From the NCBI GenBank assembly GCA_040221055.1, contig JAVJVN010000012.1, positions 112,890-176,889 of the forward strand: DNA of 64,000 nucleotides. Direction: 5' to 3'. The notes beneath the pieces are model-generated. The model ran no database searches. It was not told the origin of the DNA and worked only from the letters and a program-made list of their open reading frames with translations. Shown one piece after another: positions 34,727-43,462 of the stretch (the first letter of the stretch is position 1; each line of letters begins with the position of its first letter). Made by a program: the position numbers and the translations under genes. Origin of the DNA: Rhodothermales bacterium (GTDB taxonomy: Bacteria; Bacteroidota; Rhodothermia; Rhodothermales; UBA10348).

Positions 34727-35719
34727 ATGCATTTCCAAGCCCTGTTCGTGGACGACACGACGACTCCCCGGGCCCGACTTCGGTCCCTGTCCCCCGACGA
34801 CCTCCCCGAAGGGGGCGACACCCTGGTCCGGGTCCACTGGTCGGCCATCAACTACAAGGATGCGTTGGCGGTGACCGGGAACGGGAAAATCATCCGTGGG
34901 GCGTATCCGTTCGTCCCGGGAATCGACTTGGCCGGTGAGGTCATCGAGACGTCCTCGGATCGCTTCCAGTCAGGTGATCGGGTCCTCTGCACAGGCTGGG
35001 GGTTGGGTGAGAACGTTTGGGGTGGATACAGTCAACTCCAGCGCGTCCAATCGGAGAACCTGCTTCCGCTTCCGACGGATATGGATCCACGGGCAGCCAT
35101 GATTGCCGGTACGGCCGGACTGACCGCCATGCTCGGAACCATGGAGATAGAGGATGCGGGCGTAAACCCGGATGCCGGTGATGTCCTGGTCACGGGGGCG
35201 AGCGGCGGCGTGGGCTCATTTGCCATCATGAGCCTCGCTGCAGCAGGCTATCGTGTCGTGGCCTCGACAGGCTCCATGAACCATCGGGATTGGCTGACCG
35301 ATCTGGGGGCAGACGCCATTATTGAACGTTCCGAATTGGAGACCGGTGCCAAGCGACCTCTCGACTCTGCCCGGTGGGCCGGTGCCATCGATTCCGTTGG
35401 AGGGACCACGCTGGAGCACATCATCAGTACGACCGCGCGTCATGGATGCATTTCGGCGTGCGGACTGGTGGCGGGTGCGGATGTCCACACCACCGTGTTT
35501 CCCTTCATCCTCCGGGGCATACGTCTGGTCGGAATCGACTCGAATACGTGTCCGAATGACGTTCGGGAAGTCGCATGGCAGCGGATAGCCGAACTCGCCC
35601 GCAATCGGGATTTCACCTCGCTTGCCGAAACCATTCCTCTCGACGCGGTTCCGCAGATGTGCGAACGCGTCGTTCGCGGCGAGACGCGCGGGCGTGTCCT
35701 GGTCGAAGTAGGAACGTAG
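34727..35719 (+). CDS. YhdH/YhfP-family zinc-less MDR quinone oxidoreductase (acrylyl-CoA reductase type)
   Basis: A 330-residue medium-chain dehydrogenase/reductase of the YhdH/YhfP class, which reduce activated double bonds with NADPH; the E. coli member is acrylyl-CoA reductase. Seen here are the N-terminal ALFVDD, VHWSAINYKDALAVTG (a family signature), FVPGIDLAGEV, and the nucleotide-binding VTGASGGVGSFA near residue 146, followed by STGS and GADAII. The C-terminal VPQMCERVVRGETRGRVLVEV is typical. No zinc-binding Cys cluster is present, as expected. A strong inverted repeat follows the stop. Confidence 0.92.
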   Translation: MHFQALFVDDTTTPRARLRSLSPDDLPEGGDTLVRVHWSAINYKDALAVTGNGKIIRGAYPFVPGIDLAGEVIETSSDRFQSGDRVLCTGWGLGENVWGGYSQLQRVQSENLLPLPTDMDPRAAMIAGTAGLTAMLGTMEIEDAGVNPDAGDVLVTGASGGVGSFAIMSLAAAGYRVVASTGSMNHRDWLTDLGADAIIERSELETGAKRPLDSARWAGAIDSVGGTTLEHIISTTARHGCISACGLVAGADVHTTVFPFILRGIRLVGIDSNTCPNDVREVAWQRIAELARNRDFTSLAETIPLDAVPQMCERVVRGETRGRVLVEVGT

Positions 35720-35748
35720 CCGGGGCAGGCCGTCCGGCCCGCCCCGGC
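35719..35748. terminator. GC-rich bidirectional stem-loop between convergent genes
   Basis: GCCGGGGC.GGCCG from 35719 pairs with CGGCC.GCCCCGGC ending at 35748. This makes an 8-bp plus 5-bp stem with a single A/C mismatch and a TC loop. It begins at the last base of the reductase stop and lies before the convergent small membrane gene. There is no T run, so it may be weak, but the stem is very stable. Confidence 0.5.
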
Positions 35749-35757
35749 CACATCCGG

Positions 35758-36003
35758 TCATTTCTTGTCGTCCGGGTTCTGCCGTTTTCGCCCGAGCCAG
35801 TAGCCGAGGCCACAAACGAACAGGGAAACAAGCAACATCCCATGGGACCCCAACTCCATCCACCAATGGGGCTGGATGCTGTAATCGCGGTATAACACCC
35901 ATTGAAACCAGCCTCCCACGGCTGCAGCGACAATGGCGAGTCCTATGAAGAGCCAGCGATAGGGAACGAGGGTTTCTATGGCACGCGTCAGTTCGTCTTT
36001 CAT
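35758..36003 (-). CDS. Small membrane protein of unknown function
   Basis: An 81-residue protein with two hydrophobic segments (about 17-39 and 52-72), separated by a short loop, and a basic/acidic tail RKRQNPDDKK. The ATG at 36003 is chosen over an in-frame upstream ATG because residues before it do not look coding. I see no family match. It lies 7 bases downstream of the lipoprotein gene's stop on the same strand. Confidence 0.6.
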   Translation of the reverse strand: MKDELTRAIETLVPYRWLFIGLAIVAAAVGGWFQWVLYRDYSIQPHWWMELGSHGMLLVSLFVCGLGYWLGRKRQNPDDKK

Positions 36004-36010
36004 GGCAGTT

Positions 36011-36736
36011 TCAATTGTTTTCCCGGCATGCGTCAATGCATGCCGTGTAATCAAGTGTCGAGGTGACCATGGCAACGGTTTTTGCCGCCGTTACGCCGCC
36101 GAAGCACAGGAGTACACCGGGTCCGGTCGCTGTGCAGCCGAGGAGACCACCGAGATAAGCCAGCTCGATTTGGGTAACATTGTTTATGTACGCTGTTGTA
36201 CACGCCCGATCGCAGGGGCCGGTTTTCGACAGTGAGCCTTCAACTTGAAGTGATTTCGTCAATGCAGGCACGTCCGCTGGTGAAAGTCCGAGTTCGTCCA
36301 GTCTCCGCGCAACGGCTGACAGATAGACGGCATCCTCCGCATTGAAGAACGGTTCCAGTGCCATGTTCGCCTGCTGTACCATGTTGTCCAGCACGTCGGG
36401 TGTCACGTTTCCGTTCAGGGCAATAACCTCCTCGGCGGCTTCGCGGGCAAGCACCAGGGCGCGGATCTGGTCGGGTGTCGCCGCAGCGGCGCGCGCACGG
36501 GCCTTCACCAAGACGCGATCATCCAAGGCGCGCACCAGCGTTTTCGGGGATGTGACCGTTGGAATGGTCTCGACCGGAATGTCTACGGTCTCAATGTGGT
36601 TGTCGGGCGAAACCGGCGATATCACGTCGGCATGATCCACCACGGACGACGAGTCGCAGGCGGCCAGCAGCATGGCCAGGACCAGCGTTATCGAGCCTGG
36701 AATGCCTGCCTTTTGGATTTTTGGGTAACGGTTCAT
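36011..36736 (-). CDS. Hypothetical lipoprotein with cysteine-rich C-terminus
   Basis: A 241-residue lipoprotein with signal MNRYPKIQKAG then the core ITLVLAMLLAAC (lipobox LAAC). A helical central region (about 90-180) shows repeated Ala/Arg-rich heptads (LVKARARAAAATPDQIRALVLAREAAEEV). The last 60 residues are unusual: they hold several Cys (CDRACTTAY, LGCTATG, LLCFGG, CIDACRENN) and a Gly-rich hydrophobic stretch, suggesting disulfides or a membrane-contacting segment. The ATG at 36736 is supported by a strong GGAGAAGG-type ribosome-binding site immediately upstream (complement of 36740-36749). Function unknown. Confidence 0.7.
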   Translation of the reverse strand: MNRYPKIQKAGIPGSITLVLAMLLAACDSSSVVDHADVISPVSPDNHIETVDIPVETIPTVTSPKTLVRALDDRVLVKARARAAAATPDQIRALVLAREAAEEVIALNGNVTPDVLDNMVQQANMALEPFFNAEDAVYLSAVARRLDELGLSPADVPALTKSLQVEGSLSKTGPCDRACTTAYINNVTQIELAYLGGLLGCTATGPGVLLCFGGVTAAKTVAMVTSTLDYTACIDACRENN

Positions 36737-36879
36737 GATCCTTCTCCTCAATTTCCTCGGGTTCAGTGAGACCCCAAGACCCGGAATGCAGGACTTCGTA
36801 ACCCGTCGAGCGGCCGTGCCCGTCAAAAACGCATGTTCAATGCCCTTAACGGACCGTCAAAACGACCGATACGATAACC

Positions 36880-37548
36880 ATGAAGATCCTTGACGCCATA
36901 CGAACCTGGAGGGTCCAACCCGAAGAGGAGTTGGATTCCATCCTGCTGAGCGGTTTCAACCCGGAGGAGGATGCGGAATTCGGCGCTCTGGTGCAATCCA
37001 TGGGCTTCGATCGCGTCCTTGACGTGGCCCGTCGGGAGCAGGTATTGCCCCATTATATCGTGGCGCGCATGGACCCGGATGCCACGTGGAGGGACATTGC
37101 ACAGGCGCATCCGACAATCGCCGACACGCTCCATCGTCTGGCAGCACGCATCTACGGGTATCGACCCATACTGATCTGTGAAATGGGTTCGCTGGTACTG
37201 GCCGATCTGCTCGCATCCCATTTTCCGCGCATGGACTGGAAGCGGCTGTTCGATGCCGGACTGGTTCCGGTCGTGGAGCACGGTGATCATCCGCATCTTG
37301 CCACCAGCATCCGGTTGGCCTCCCACGATCCGTCCCGGAGAGAGGTCAGGGCCACGGCAGAGTCCATCCCGTCCTTGCGTCCGGACATCGTTTATGCGGA
37401 CCACGCGACGGTCCTTGACCTCCAGCGGGACATGACTGCATGCATTCCGGCCGTTCGACGCGCCATCGGCGAAACGCGCGCACAGGAACGTCCCCGACTG
37501 AAGAAGGTGGTGCTTCCGGACGATACCGGATATGGCAAAGCCGCCTGA
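36880..37548 (+). CDS. MshEN-like protein paired with the GspE/PilB-type ATPase
   Basis: A 222-residue protein not confidently assigned. Its C-terminal half (RLFDAGLVPVVEHGDHPHLATSIRLASHDPSRREVR then VYADHATVLDLQRDM) resembles an MshEN-type N-terminal domain of type II secretion ATPases, with the same strand-loop pattern around the A.HDP motif. The downstream ATPase has its own such domain. The gene ends 15 bases before the ATPase start, suggesting an operon. I infer a stand-alone MshEN-like regulator or adaptor; MshEN domains bind cyclic di-GMP in some proteins, but the classic binding residues are not obvious here. No catalytic motif is seen. Confidence 0.55.
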   Translation: MKILDAIRTWRVQPEEELDSILLSGFNPEEDAEFGALVQSMGFDRVLDVARREQVLPHYIVARMDPDATWRDIAQAHPTIADTLHRLAARIYGYRPILICEMGSLVLADLLASHFPRMDWKRLFDAGLVPVVEHGDHPHLATSIRLASHDPSRREVRATAESIPSLRPDIVYADHATVLDLQRDMTACIPAVRRAIGETRAQERPRLKKVVLPDDTGYGKAA

Positions 37549-37563
37549 TCCAGGAAACAGAAC

Positions 37564-39405
37564 ATGAGCCATACGGCCATCCAGACCCCACTTGAGCCCG
37601 AGCTGCAGAACGTTGCGGACCGGGATCGCGTAGTCGTTCGCCTGCGACGCAAGGGCGTCCTGGACGATGCCACGCTGCGTGCCGCCTGGGGAGAATGGCA
37701 GGCCACCCGGAACAAAGGCATCCGTGTACCCCTGTGGCGCATGCTCGCGCTGTCAAACGATCTCGACTCGAATGAGGTTTTTGCGGAGGCGGCCAGGGTC
37801 TATGCGTTCACCTTTGCCAAGATAGACGAGGAGCGGGCCATCGCGTTCGTGAACGCCCAGCGGGAATCGTTCAGCGATGACGCTTGGGATGATATGGTCG
37901 AACACTATGTCATGCCTGTCGGAAAGGATCGTGATCCCGCGACCGGGGAGCCCCGTTGGCTCTTTGCGACCCACGATCCGACGCGTCCAGAGGTCCATCA
38001 ACTGGTCCAAGGCATGCGCCTGAGACGATTCGAGGTGCAATACGCACCCGAGGACGTCGTAGGGCGGTTGGTCAGCCAGACCTTCCTGCAGCGCAACCTC
38101 TTCCTGGATCGGTTGGAGGACGAGCCGGCGACGTTCGACATGGGGTCCTCGTTCGAATCCGAGGCTGGTCTGGTCGACGAGGATGCCCTGGAAGCTGAAA
38201 TGAGCCGTTCGCGGCTCATCAATTTGTTTGAAGCCGCTCTCATTGAGGCCGTCAAGCGCGGAGCGAGTGACATCCATATCTACCCGAACCAGGACGGATT
38301 CATTGAAATCCACATGCGCATTGACGGCGAATTGCAATCCTGGCACATGGAGGAATCGGTCCGCCCGGAATCATTCCTGGCTGTGGTCAAGGACAATGCG
38401 ACCAATGTGGACCGATTCGACCGGGACACGGCACAGGATGGATACATCCAGCGCTGGGTGGACGATACCATGATCCGGTTCCGTGTCTCTGTCCTGCCGA
38501 TTGCCAGTCGGCAACAGGGGCTGCATGCGGAAAGTGTGGTTATCCGGGTGCTGGATGACCGGAAGGTACTCACGGACCTGCGCAAGATCGGACTGGCCGA
38601 GGACGCTTACAGTCGCTTCCAGGACGCTATCCGTCAACCGCATGGAATGGTCATCCTGACCGGGCCGACCGGCTCGGGAAAAAGCACGACGCTTGTTGCA
38701 GCGTTGCATCAGGTCATCACGCCCAAGGTCAACGTGCTCACGGTGGAAGACCCTGTCGAGTACCTCATGCGGGGCGTCCGCCAGATCAAACTCGGACCGC
38801 GGCTTGACCTGGAAGGCGCCCTGCGCGCCATCCTGCGTCACGACCCGGACGTGGTCATGGTCGGGGAGATGCGCGACCGCCCGACCGCTGAGTTGGCCAT
38901 CAAGCTGGCCAACACGGGTCACCTCACGTTCTCGACCCTGCATACGAACGATGCGCCGAGCGCCGTCTCCCGTCTGTTCAAGATGGGGGTCGAGCCGTTC
39001 CTGATTGCCTATGCCATCAACATCGTGGTCGCGCAGCGACTGGTTCGCAACCTGTGCCCGACGTGCAGGATACCGGATCCCAATCCGGATTTCGTCTTCC
39101 TCGAGCACGTCGGATTCAAACCCGACGACATCTACGGAGCGACGTTCTACCAGGCCGGCGGTCACGCGAACTGCAAGACCTGCAAGGGAGCCGGTTACAA
39201 GGGCCGGCGCGCCATCGCTGAGACCATGTTGTTCAACCAGAAAATCCGCTCGATTATCATGGCCTCGGAAGACATCGTCGACGAGGACGGTTTGCGCGAC
39301 GCGGCTGTGGCCGACGGTATGGTCACTCTGGAACAGGCGGCCCGGCAGCTGGTCATCACCGGGGAGACCAGCGTTGCCGAAGCCATCCGCGTAACGGGTA
39401 CCTGA
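37564..39405 (+). CDS. GspE/PilB-family secretion or pilus assembly ATPase
   Basis: A 613-residue hexameric secretion-ATPase-type protein. The N-terminal region (about 1-200) includes an MshEN-like domain (VMPVGKDRDPATGEPRWLF, HDPTRPEVHQLV). From about 210 the catalytic domain begins: SRLINLFEAALIEAVKRGASDIHI, Walker A GPTGSGKSTT (from 367), LTVEDPVEY with Asp-box features, MVGEMRDRPTAELAIKLANTGH (Walker B region), STLHTNDAPSAVSRL, and a tetracysteine zinc site (CPTC at about 498 and CKTC at about 538), then GYKGRRAIAE. The ATPase motor of type II secretion or type IV pili is implied, but no pilin, PilC or secretin genes are in the window. Confidence 0.94.
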   Translation: MSHTAIQTPLEPELQNVADRDRVVVRLRRKGVLDDATLRAAWGEWQATRNKGIRVPLWRMLALSNDLDSNEVFAEAARVYAFTFAKIDEERAIAFVNAQRESFSDDAWDDMVEHYVMPVGKDRDPATGEPRWLFATHDPTRPEVHQLVQGMRLRRFEVQYAPEDVVGRLVSQTFLQRNLFLDRLEDEPATFDMGSSFESEAGLVDEDALEAEMSRSRLINLFEAALIEAVKRGASDIHIYPNQDGFIEIHMRIDGELQSWHMEESVRPESFLAVVKDNATNVDRFDRDTAQDGYIQRWVDDTMIRFRVSVLPIASRQQGLHAESVVIRVLDDRKVLTDLRKIGLAEDAYSRFQDAIRQPHGMVILTGPTGSGKSTTLVAALHQVITPKVNVLTVEDPVEYLMRGVRQIKLGPRLDLEGALRAILRHDPDVVMVGEMRDRPTAELAIKLANTGHLTFSTLHTNDAPSAVSRLFKMGVEPFLIAYAINIVVAQRLVRNLCPTCRIPDPNPDFVFLEHVGFKPDDIYGATFYQAGGHANCKTCKGAGYKGRRAIAETMLFNQKIRSIIMASEDIVDEDGLRDAAVADGMVTLEQAARQLVITGETSVAEAIRVTGT

Positions 39406-39410
39406 GCCGG

Positions 39411-39971
39411 TCAGTGGGCCATGATCGGAATCCTGACTTCCGTCCGGTCCCAATTCAGGATCATTTCCGTACGGCTGTCCGTGCCTTCTGCGAACCCGAT
39501 GGTAAAGGCCTCATGCATCTGGTTCACCGTCGTGGCCGGTACTTCAATCCGGTGTACATCGGCTTCCGTGTCGTGTGAGAAGGCGCCCCACTGTCCGACC
39601 ACGCTGTTCAGGATAACGGTCCAGGAGTCTTCGGTCGGGATGGTGAACACGCTGTAGATCCCCGGCTGAACATGGGCGCTCCCGAACATAACAGGGCCGG
39701 TCAGCAGGATTTCGGTTGCCTCATTGGCCCCGGTGCGCCATACTTCCCCGAATGGAACCAGGCCCCCGAAGATTTCGCGATCGCGCTTTCGTGGCGATCC
39801 ATAGACCACCTTGATGAACGTGTCACCCAGCGAGGTGGCCGCCATCTGGATGGGGCTGGGCCGGGCGTCTGGAGCAGGTACAACTTCCACCTGGGCATGG
39901 ACCGTACCGGGCGTCCCCAGGAGCAGGGTCAGCAACAGGAGCGAAGAACAGGAAAGGAATAGGCGTTTCAT
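39411..39971 (-). CDS. DUF2911 domain exported protein
   Basis: A 186-residue protein with N-terminal signal peptide (core LSCSSLLLLTLLLG, cleavage near VHAQV). The mature part has the DUF2911 pattern: VYGSPRKRDREIFGGLVPFGEVWRTGANEATEI, GIYSVFTIPTEDSWTVILN, WGAFSHDTEADVHRIEV and WDRTEVRIPI at the end. DUF2911 proteins are common in Bacteroidota and have no known function. The start at ATG 39971 is set by the signal peptide. Its stop is 5 bases from the convergent ATPase stop. It lies 26 bases downstream of the next lipoprotein gene. Confidence 0.9.
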   Translation of the reverse strand: MKRLFLSCSSLLLLTLLLGTPGTVHAQVEVVPAPDARPSPIQMAATSLGDTFIKVVYGSPRKRDREIFGGLVPFGEVWRTGANEATEILLTGPVMFGSAHVQPGIYSVFTIPTEDSWTVILNSVVGQWGAFSHDTEADVHRIEVPATTVNQMHEAFTIGFAEGTDSRTEMILNWDRTEVRIPIMAH

Positions 39972-39996
39972 GGTGTTCAAGGGGTTGGTAAAGGGT

Positions 39997-40746
39997 TCAA
40001 TAGGGTTCGACCTGGACATTTGAGATCCGGACCTCCGATACGAGCCGGAGGCTGTCGGCGTTGTACAACGCATCGTACCGGTTGATGGAATCAAAATCGA
40101 GACCATCGTAGGCAAGGTTCAGGTAATCCTGCAGGCGGACTCCGGCAACTTCGTGCACGCCATCCACCGAGCGGAAGCGCGACCCGGTGTCGTCCGTGAA
40201 ATACCAGTAGGCGAAGTAGTCCATGGTGTAGCGGTCCGCGTGGATCCAGAACAGGAACCGGTCCTGGTAATCGCGACCGCCGCCATCGGGCGTGAAGGTG
40301 ACTCCGATCTTGCGGTACGGTTCTCCCTTGATTTCAACGCGACCAAGGTCCTCCTTGATGACCGCAGGATCATTCAAGGGGATGGGCAGCAACGTGAAAT
40401 AGGCCACGGTATTGACGTTGTTGCCAATCCGTCGGTTCGTGAGGGAATCCACCGGCATGGAACGGTCATCGTGGTACAGGAAGGTCCCGTCGTTGTTGAT
40501 GACTTCGCGGATGGCTGTGCCCGTTGTGTCTGTTCGGTGTCGCTCGTAGGAAAAAAGGCCGTCATGGCGATCCAGGACGAACCGGTCGCCGCGGAATTCA
40601 AAGGTGATGCGGGATGCGTCGATGATATCCCCGCCGTGCGCCAGGATGGCACGATCCACGACATCCTGGGCCGTTTCGGGCGCAGAGGCACACGATGCGA
40701 ACAACAGACCGGCCGCGAGGAGACCGGGAAGAGAGCGTCTGGGCAT
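39997..40746 (-). CDS. DUF6503-like lipoprotein
   Basis: A 249-residue lipoprotein with lipobox LFASC (about 16-20). After the anchor comes VVDRAILAHGG, then a long beta-sheet domain: ITFEFRGDRFVLDRHDGLFSYER, FLYHDDRSMPV, TVAYFTLLPIPLNDPAVIKE, EPYRKIGVTF and DRFLFWIHADRYTMDYFAYWYF. This matches the DUF6503-type lipoproteins of Bacteroidota, which are LolA/LolB-like folds. Lipid or lipoprotein binding is plausible from the fold, but not proven. It is upstream of the DUF2911 gene, 26 bases away. Confidence 0.78.
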   Translation of the reverse strand: MPRRSLPGLLAAGLLFASCASAPETAQDVVDRAILAHGGDIIDASRITFEFRGDRFVLDRHDGLFSYERHRTDTTGTAIREVINNDGTFLYHDDRSMPVDSLTNRRIGNNVNTVAYFTLLPIPLNDPAVIKEDLGRVEIKGEPYRKIGVTFTPDGGGRDYQDRFLFWIHADRYTMDYFAYWYFTDDTGSRFRSVDGVHEVAGVRLQDYLNLAYDGLDFDSINRYDALYNADSLRLVSEVRISNVQVEPY

Positions 40747-40823
40747 GGGTACTCGGGGGGGGGCGCGGGTGGGACTCGGGCTAATGCAGAAGATGAACGG
40801 TCATTCAGGTCGCGGCGTTCCAA

Positions 40824-42182
40824 TCAGGTCCGGGCTCGGGACCGGCTGAACAACCACCATGCTCCGGTCAGCACGACGAGATACGCGACCAACACGCTGA
40901 TCAACACAACAAAGCCGGTACGGGATCCACCATACATCGTGTAGGGCAGGTTGATGGCCAGCAGCAACGGGAACCCCAATCCCATGGCCATGCCGCTGGA
41001 CAGCACCAGCTCCTGGGCAACGGGAGTCCGGTATTCCGGATCGGTGACCCGAAGTAGGGCCAGCCCGGAACTGATGTTGCCCGTCATCTGGGCGAACATG
41101 CCGATGAATCGCTCAAACAAGTGGGTGCCGAACACGCGCCGGATAGTGAACCGGAGGAACATGTAGGTCCCGAGCGTTCCCGCCACACAAACGGCCAGTA
41201 CCGGAAGCGCGAACTGCCACGCAATGGTCAGGCTGATACCCACAATGGAGGCCGCAATCAGGTAGTCTGCGAAGGTCCCGGTCATGCGGTGCACCATTCC
41301 GTCGTCCATCCAGCTCCCGGCCCAACCGCGCAGTACGAAGCGCCGGGCGCCCATGGCCACGAGATTGGCCAGGATGAAATGGAAGGACCAAAGGATGGGG
41401 ATTTCCCGTCCCAGTCCCGCTGATTCCAGGATTCCGGCCAGGCCGACGGTAATCAGGTAGGTCAGGTAGTATAACCCGCCGACGAGCGCAACGTGGACGG
41501 CCAGCGGTTCGATAGCCGCTCCCGAAAACGACAGTCTCGAGCCTACGGGGCGGTCATGGTCCGGAAGGAAACCGGAACGGAGCCCGGGGATGTCTGTGGT
41601 GTCTGCTCCGGATCGATTGACCAGGAACATGCCCAGGAAATAGGCCACAAGGAACCCGATGGCAGCAATCGTGAGGCCGATGTTACCGCCGTCCACGAAG
41701 CCGAACGCGTTCCAGGATTGGCCCACGGAATAGGCGATGCCCGGACCCATGGCGAACCCAAGGGGAAGGAGCAGTCCAACGCCCGGGTTCAGATCCGGGA
41801 AGATCATCCAGGCCGCTGTCAGGGTGATGCCCAGGCCAAGAATGCCCTGGATGAGCATGATGGAAACCTGCATGAATCCGAGGTGGACCGCACCGACGGT
41901 GTGCCGATCGGAGGAACGCTGCAAGCCGATGCCGATGAAGGTGATGGCCAGCAGATGATAGACGTAGGCGCCCATCCGGGATGCATCGAGGGGCAGGACG
42001 TTGAACAGCTCTGAACCCAGAAACAGGCCAAGGAAGCCGGCAATCAGGCTGTTGGGCACGAGGTATCGCTGGAAGAACCCGACCTGGCGCCGCAGGACGG
42101 TGCCCGCCAGCAGCAAGCCTCCCAGGATGGAAATGTCCAGCAACAGGTCTCCAACCGTCAGTTCAAGCGTCCAGGCGTCCAT
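40824..42182 (-). CDS. gltS: Sodium/glutamate symporter, GltS family
   Basis: A 452-residue inner-membrane transporter with about 11-12 helices in an inverted-repeat topology typical of GltS (sodium-dependent glutamate uptake). Recognisable segments are DISILGGLLLAGTVLRRQ at the N-terminus, LIAGFLGLFLGS, MGPGIAYSVGQSWNAFGF, GGNIGLTIAAIGFLVAYFLG, MTGNISSGLALLRVTDPEYRTPVA and SSGMAMGLGFPLLL near the C-terminus. It is about 50 residues longer than the E. coli protein. The start at 42182 immediately follows the upstream acyltransferase stop. Substrate is by family only. Confidence 0.88.
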   Translation of the reverse strand: MDAWTLELTVGDLLLDISILGGLLLAGTVLRRQVGFFQRYLVPNSLIAGFLGLFLGSELFNVLPLDASRMGAYVYHLLAITFIGIGLQRSSDRHTVGAVHLGFMQVSIMLIQGILGLGITLTAAWMIFPDLNPGVGLLLPLGFAMGPGIAYSVGQSWNAFGFVDGGNIGLTIAAIGFLVAYFLGMFLVNRSGADTTDIPGLRSGFLPDHDRPVGSRLSFSGAAIEPLAVHVALVGGLYYLTYLITVGLAGILESAGLGREIPILWSFHFILANLVAMGARRFVLRGWAGSWMDDGMVHRMTGTFADYLIAASIVGISLTIAWQFALPVLAVCVAGTLGTYMFLRFTIRRVFGTHLFERFIGMFAQMTGNISSGLALLRVTDPEYRTPVAQELVLSSGMAMGLGFPLLLAINLPYTMYGGSRTGFVVLISVLVAYLVVLTGAWWLFSRSRART

Positions 42183-43349
42183 TCAAGCGTTGATATGGGG
42201 GGCGAGTCGGAGGAGCGTATCGTACCAGGCCAGCACGCTGAACGGCTCCGGGAAGTGGCAATATACGCGCGGCCCGGCCCCCGAGAGCCAGATCCGGTCG
42301 CTGCGCTCCAGGGCCATGTGGCGAATGTGCTCCAGAGGCAGGATGTGATCGTCCATCTGCACGTGGTCCACGTGCAGCGATGCCATGCCCGTTCGCCACG
42401 GAGACCAGGCTTTTCCCCGGCTGGTGTCGTGTTCCGTCCGGATACGGGCGGGATGAGACAGGATGCGGCCATCCGGTGCGGGAATCAATTCCAGGTCACG
42501 GATCCGGGCGTACAGGTCGGCGGAGTTGGATACCTGCCCGTCGGGCTGGATCAGGTGGCTGTCTGCACGAACCGTGAACCGGTGCATGCCATGGCGGTCC
42601 ATGACAGTCCTGCCGTCAGGGGAGGAGAAGACATGGAAAGCGCCGTTGTCCGGATCGCGATAAAGAAGCCGCTCAATGCCATCGGCCGGCCGCCAGGCCC
42701 ATGCGGGCTGGATGCTCTGGTCCACCCGGTTTTCATCGGCCGATATTGGTTGGGCAAGTCGTTGGATGGCCTGGTCCGTCGTTCGGCAGTCGGTCAGGTC
42801 GACCGCAGGAAGGGGTTCTACGACGACGTGTGCCGGTCGGGGCCATCGGGCCCACCGCGGCCAGGAGACGTAGGACCCATGGATGAGGACGGGATGGACC
42901 GGGACCCCGGCGCGCTGGAAAATCTTGGCCGTTGAACGGATCCAGGGGGCGGGGCGTCCATCCCAGCGGCGACCTCCTTCGGGGAAGATCACGACCCTCC
43001 GGCCGTCCTCCAGCATCCGGTAGATGCGTCGGATGAGGTGCGGTTCGGGTTCATGCTTGCGCGTCCCCTCAATGCCTGCTGACCGGAACAACCAACCCAC
43101 CAGGCCCCGCTCCACGTGCTCCATGGTCATGACGCCGGCCGTGGACTGGCCCAACTCCGTGAACAGGTTCAGGATGAATGGGTCATAGTTGTTTGAATGA
43201 TTTCCGTAGATGAAGCAGGGGCCGTCCGGAAGCCGGTCGGCACCCTGGATCCGGACATCCCAGAAGGCCCTGGACCCGGCACACATGGTGGACCGGAAAA
43301 GGAGCTCGGCACCAATCCGGCGCAGGGGTGGAGGGGAAACGGTGTGCAT
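42183..43349 (-). CDS. PlsC-like acyltransferase with an uncharacterised C-terminal domain
   Basis: A 388-residue protein. Residues about 20-200 are a 1-acyl-glycerol-3-phosphate-acyltransferase-type domain: NHSNNYDPF with the HX4D motif (His near 52), and FPEGGRRWDG as the third motif. This domain transfers fatty acyl groups to a lysophospholipid-type acceptor at the membrane face. From about 205 to the end is a roughly 185-residue region that I do not recognise, with DRHGMHRFTVRAD, LHVDHVQMDDHILPLEHIRH and YCHFPEPFSVLAWYDTLL. This is unusual compared with single-domain PlsC proteins. The stop is directly adjacent to the gltS start. Confidence 0.82.
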   Translation of the reverse strand: MHTVSPPPLRRIGAELLFRSTMCAGSRAFWDVRIQGADRLPDGPCFIYGNHSNNYDPFILNLFTELGQSTAGVMTMEHVERGLVGWLFRSAGIEGTRKHEPEPHLIRRIYRMLEDGRRVVIFPEGGRRWDGRPAPWIRSTAKIFQRAGVPVHPVLIHGSYVSWPRWARWPRPAHVVVEPLPAVDLTDCRTTDQAIQRLAQPISADENRVDQSIQPAWAWRPADGIERLLYRDPDNGAFHVFSSPDGRTVMDRHGMHRFTVRADSHLIQPDGQVSNSADLYARIRDLELIPAPDGRILSHPARIRTEHDTSRGKAWSPWRTGMASLHVDHVQMDDHILPLEHIRHMALERSDRIWLSGAGPRVYCHFPEPFSVLAWYDTLLRLAPHINA

Positions 43350-43446
43350 GAGGGTGTGCGGATCGACTTCGTGAATATAGCCGATTCAGTGGATCATGCC
43401 GCAAAAGATGGCGTAATCGGTTGAACTGCAATCACATACGCTGTAC

Positions 43447-43462
43447 GGAGGTGTATTTCGTG
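43447..43462 (+). promoter_or_regulatory. Ribosome-binding site deciding the HU start
   Basis: GGAGG at 43447-43451 lies 8 bases before a GTG at 43460-43462. An upstream in-frame start at 43421 would add 13 residues unlike HU. This supports the GTG, giving TKADIIDKI after the initiator. Confidence 0.65.
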
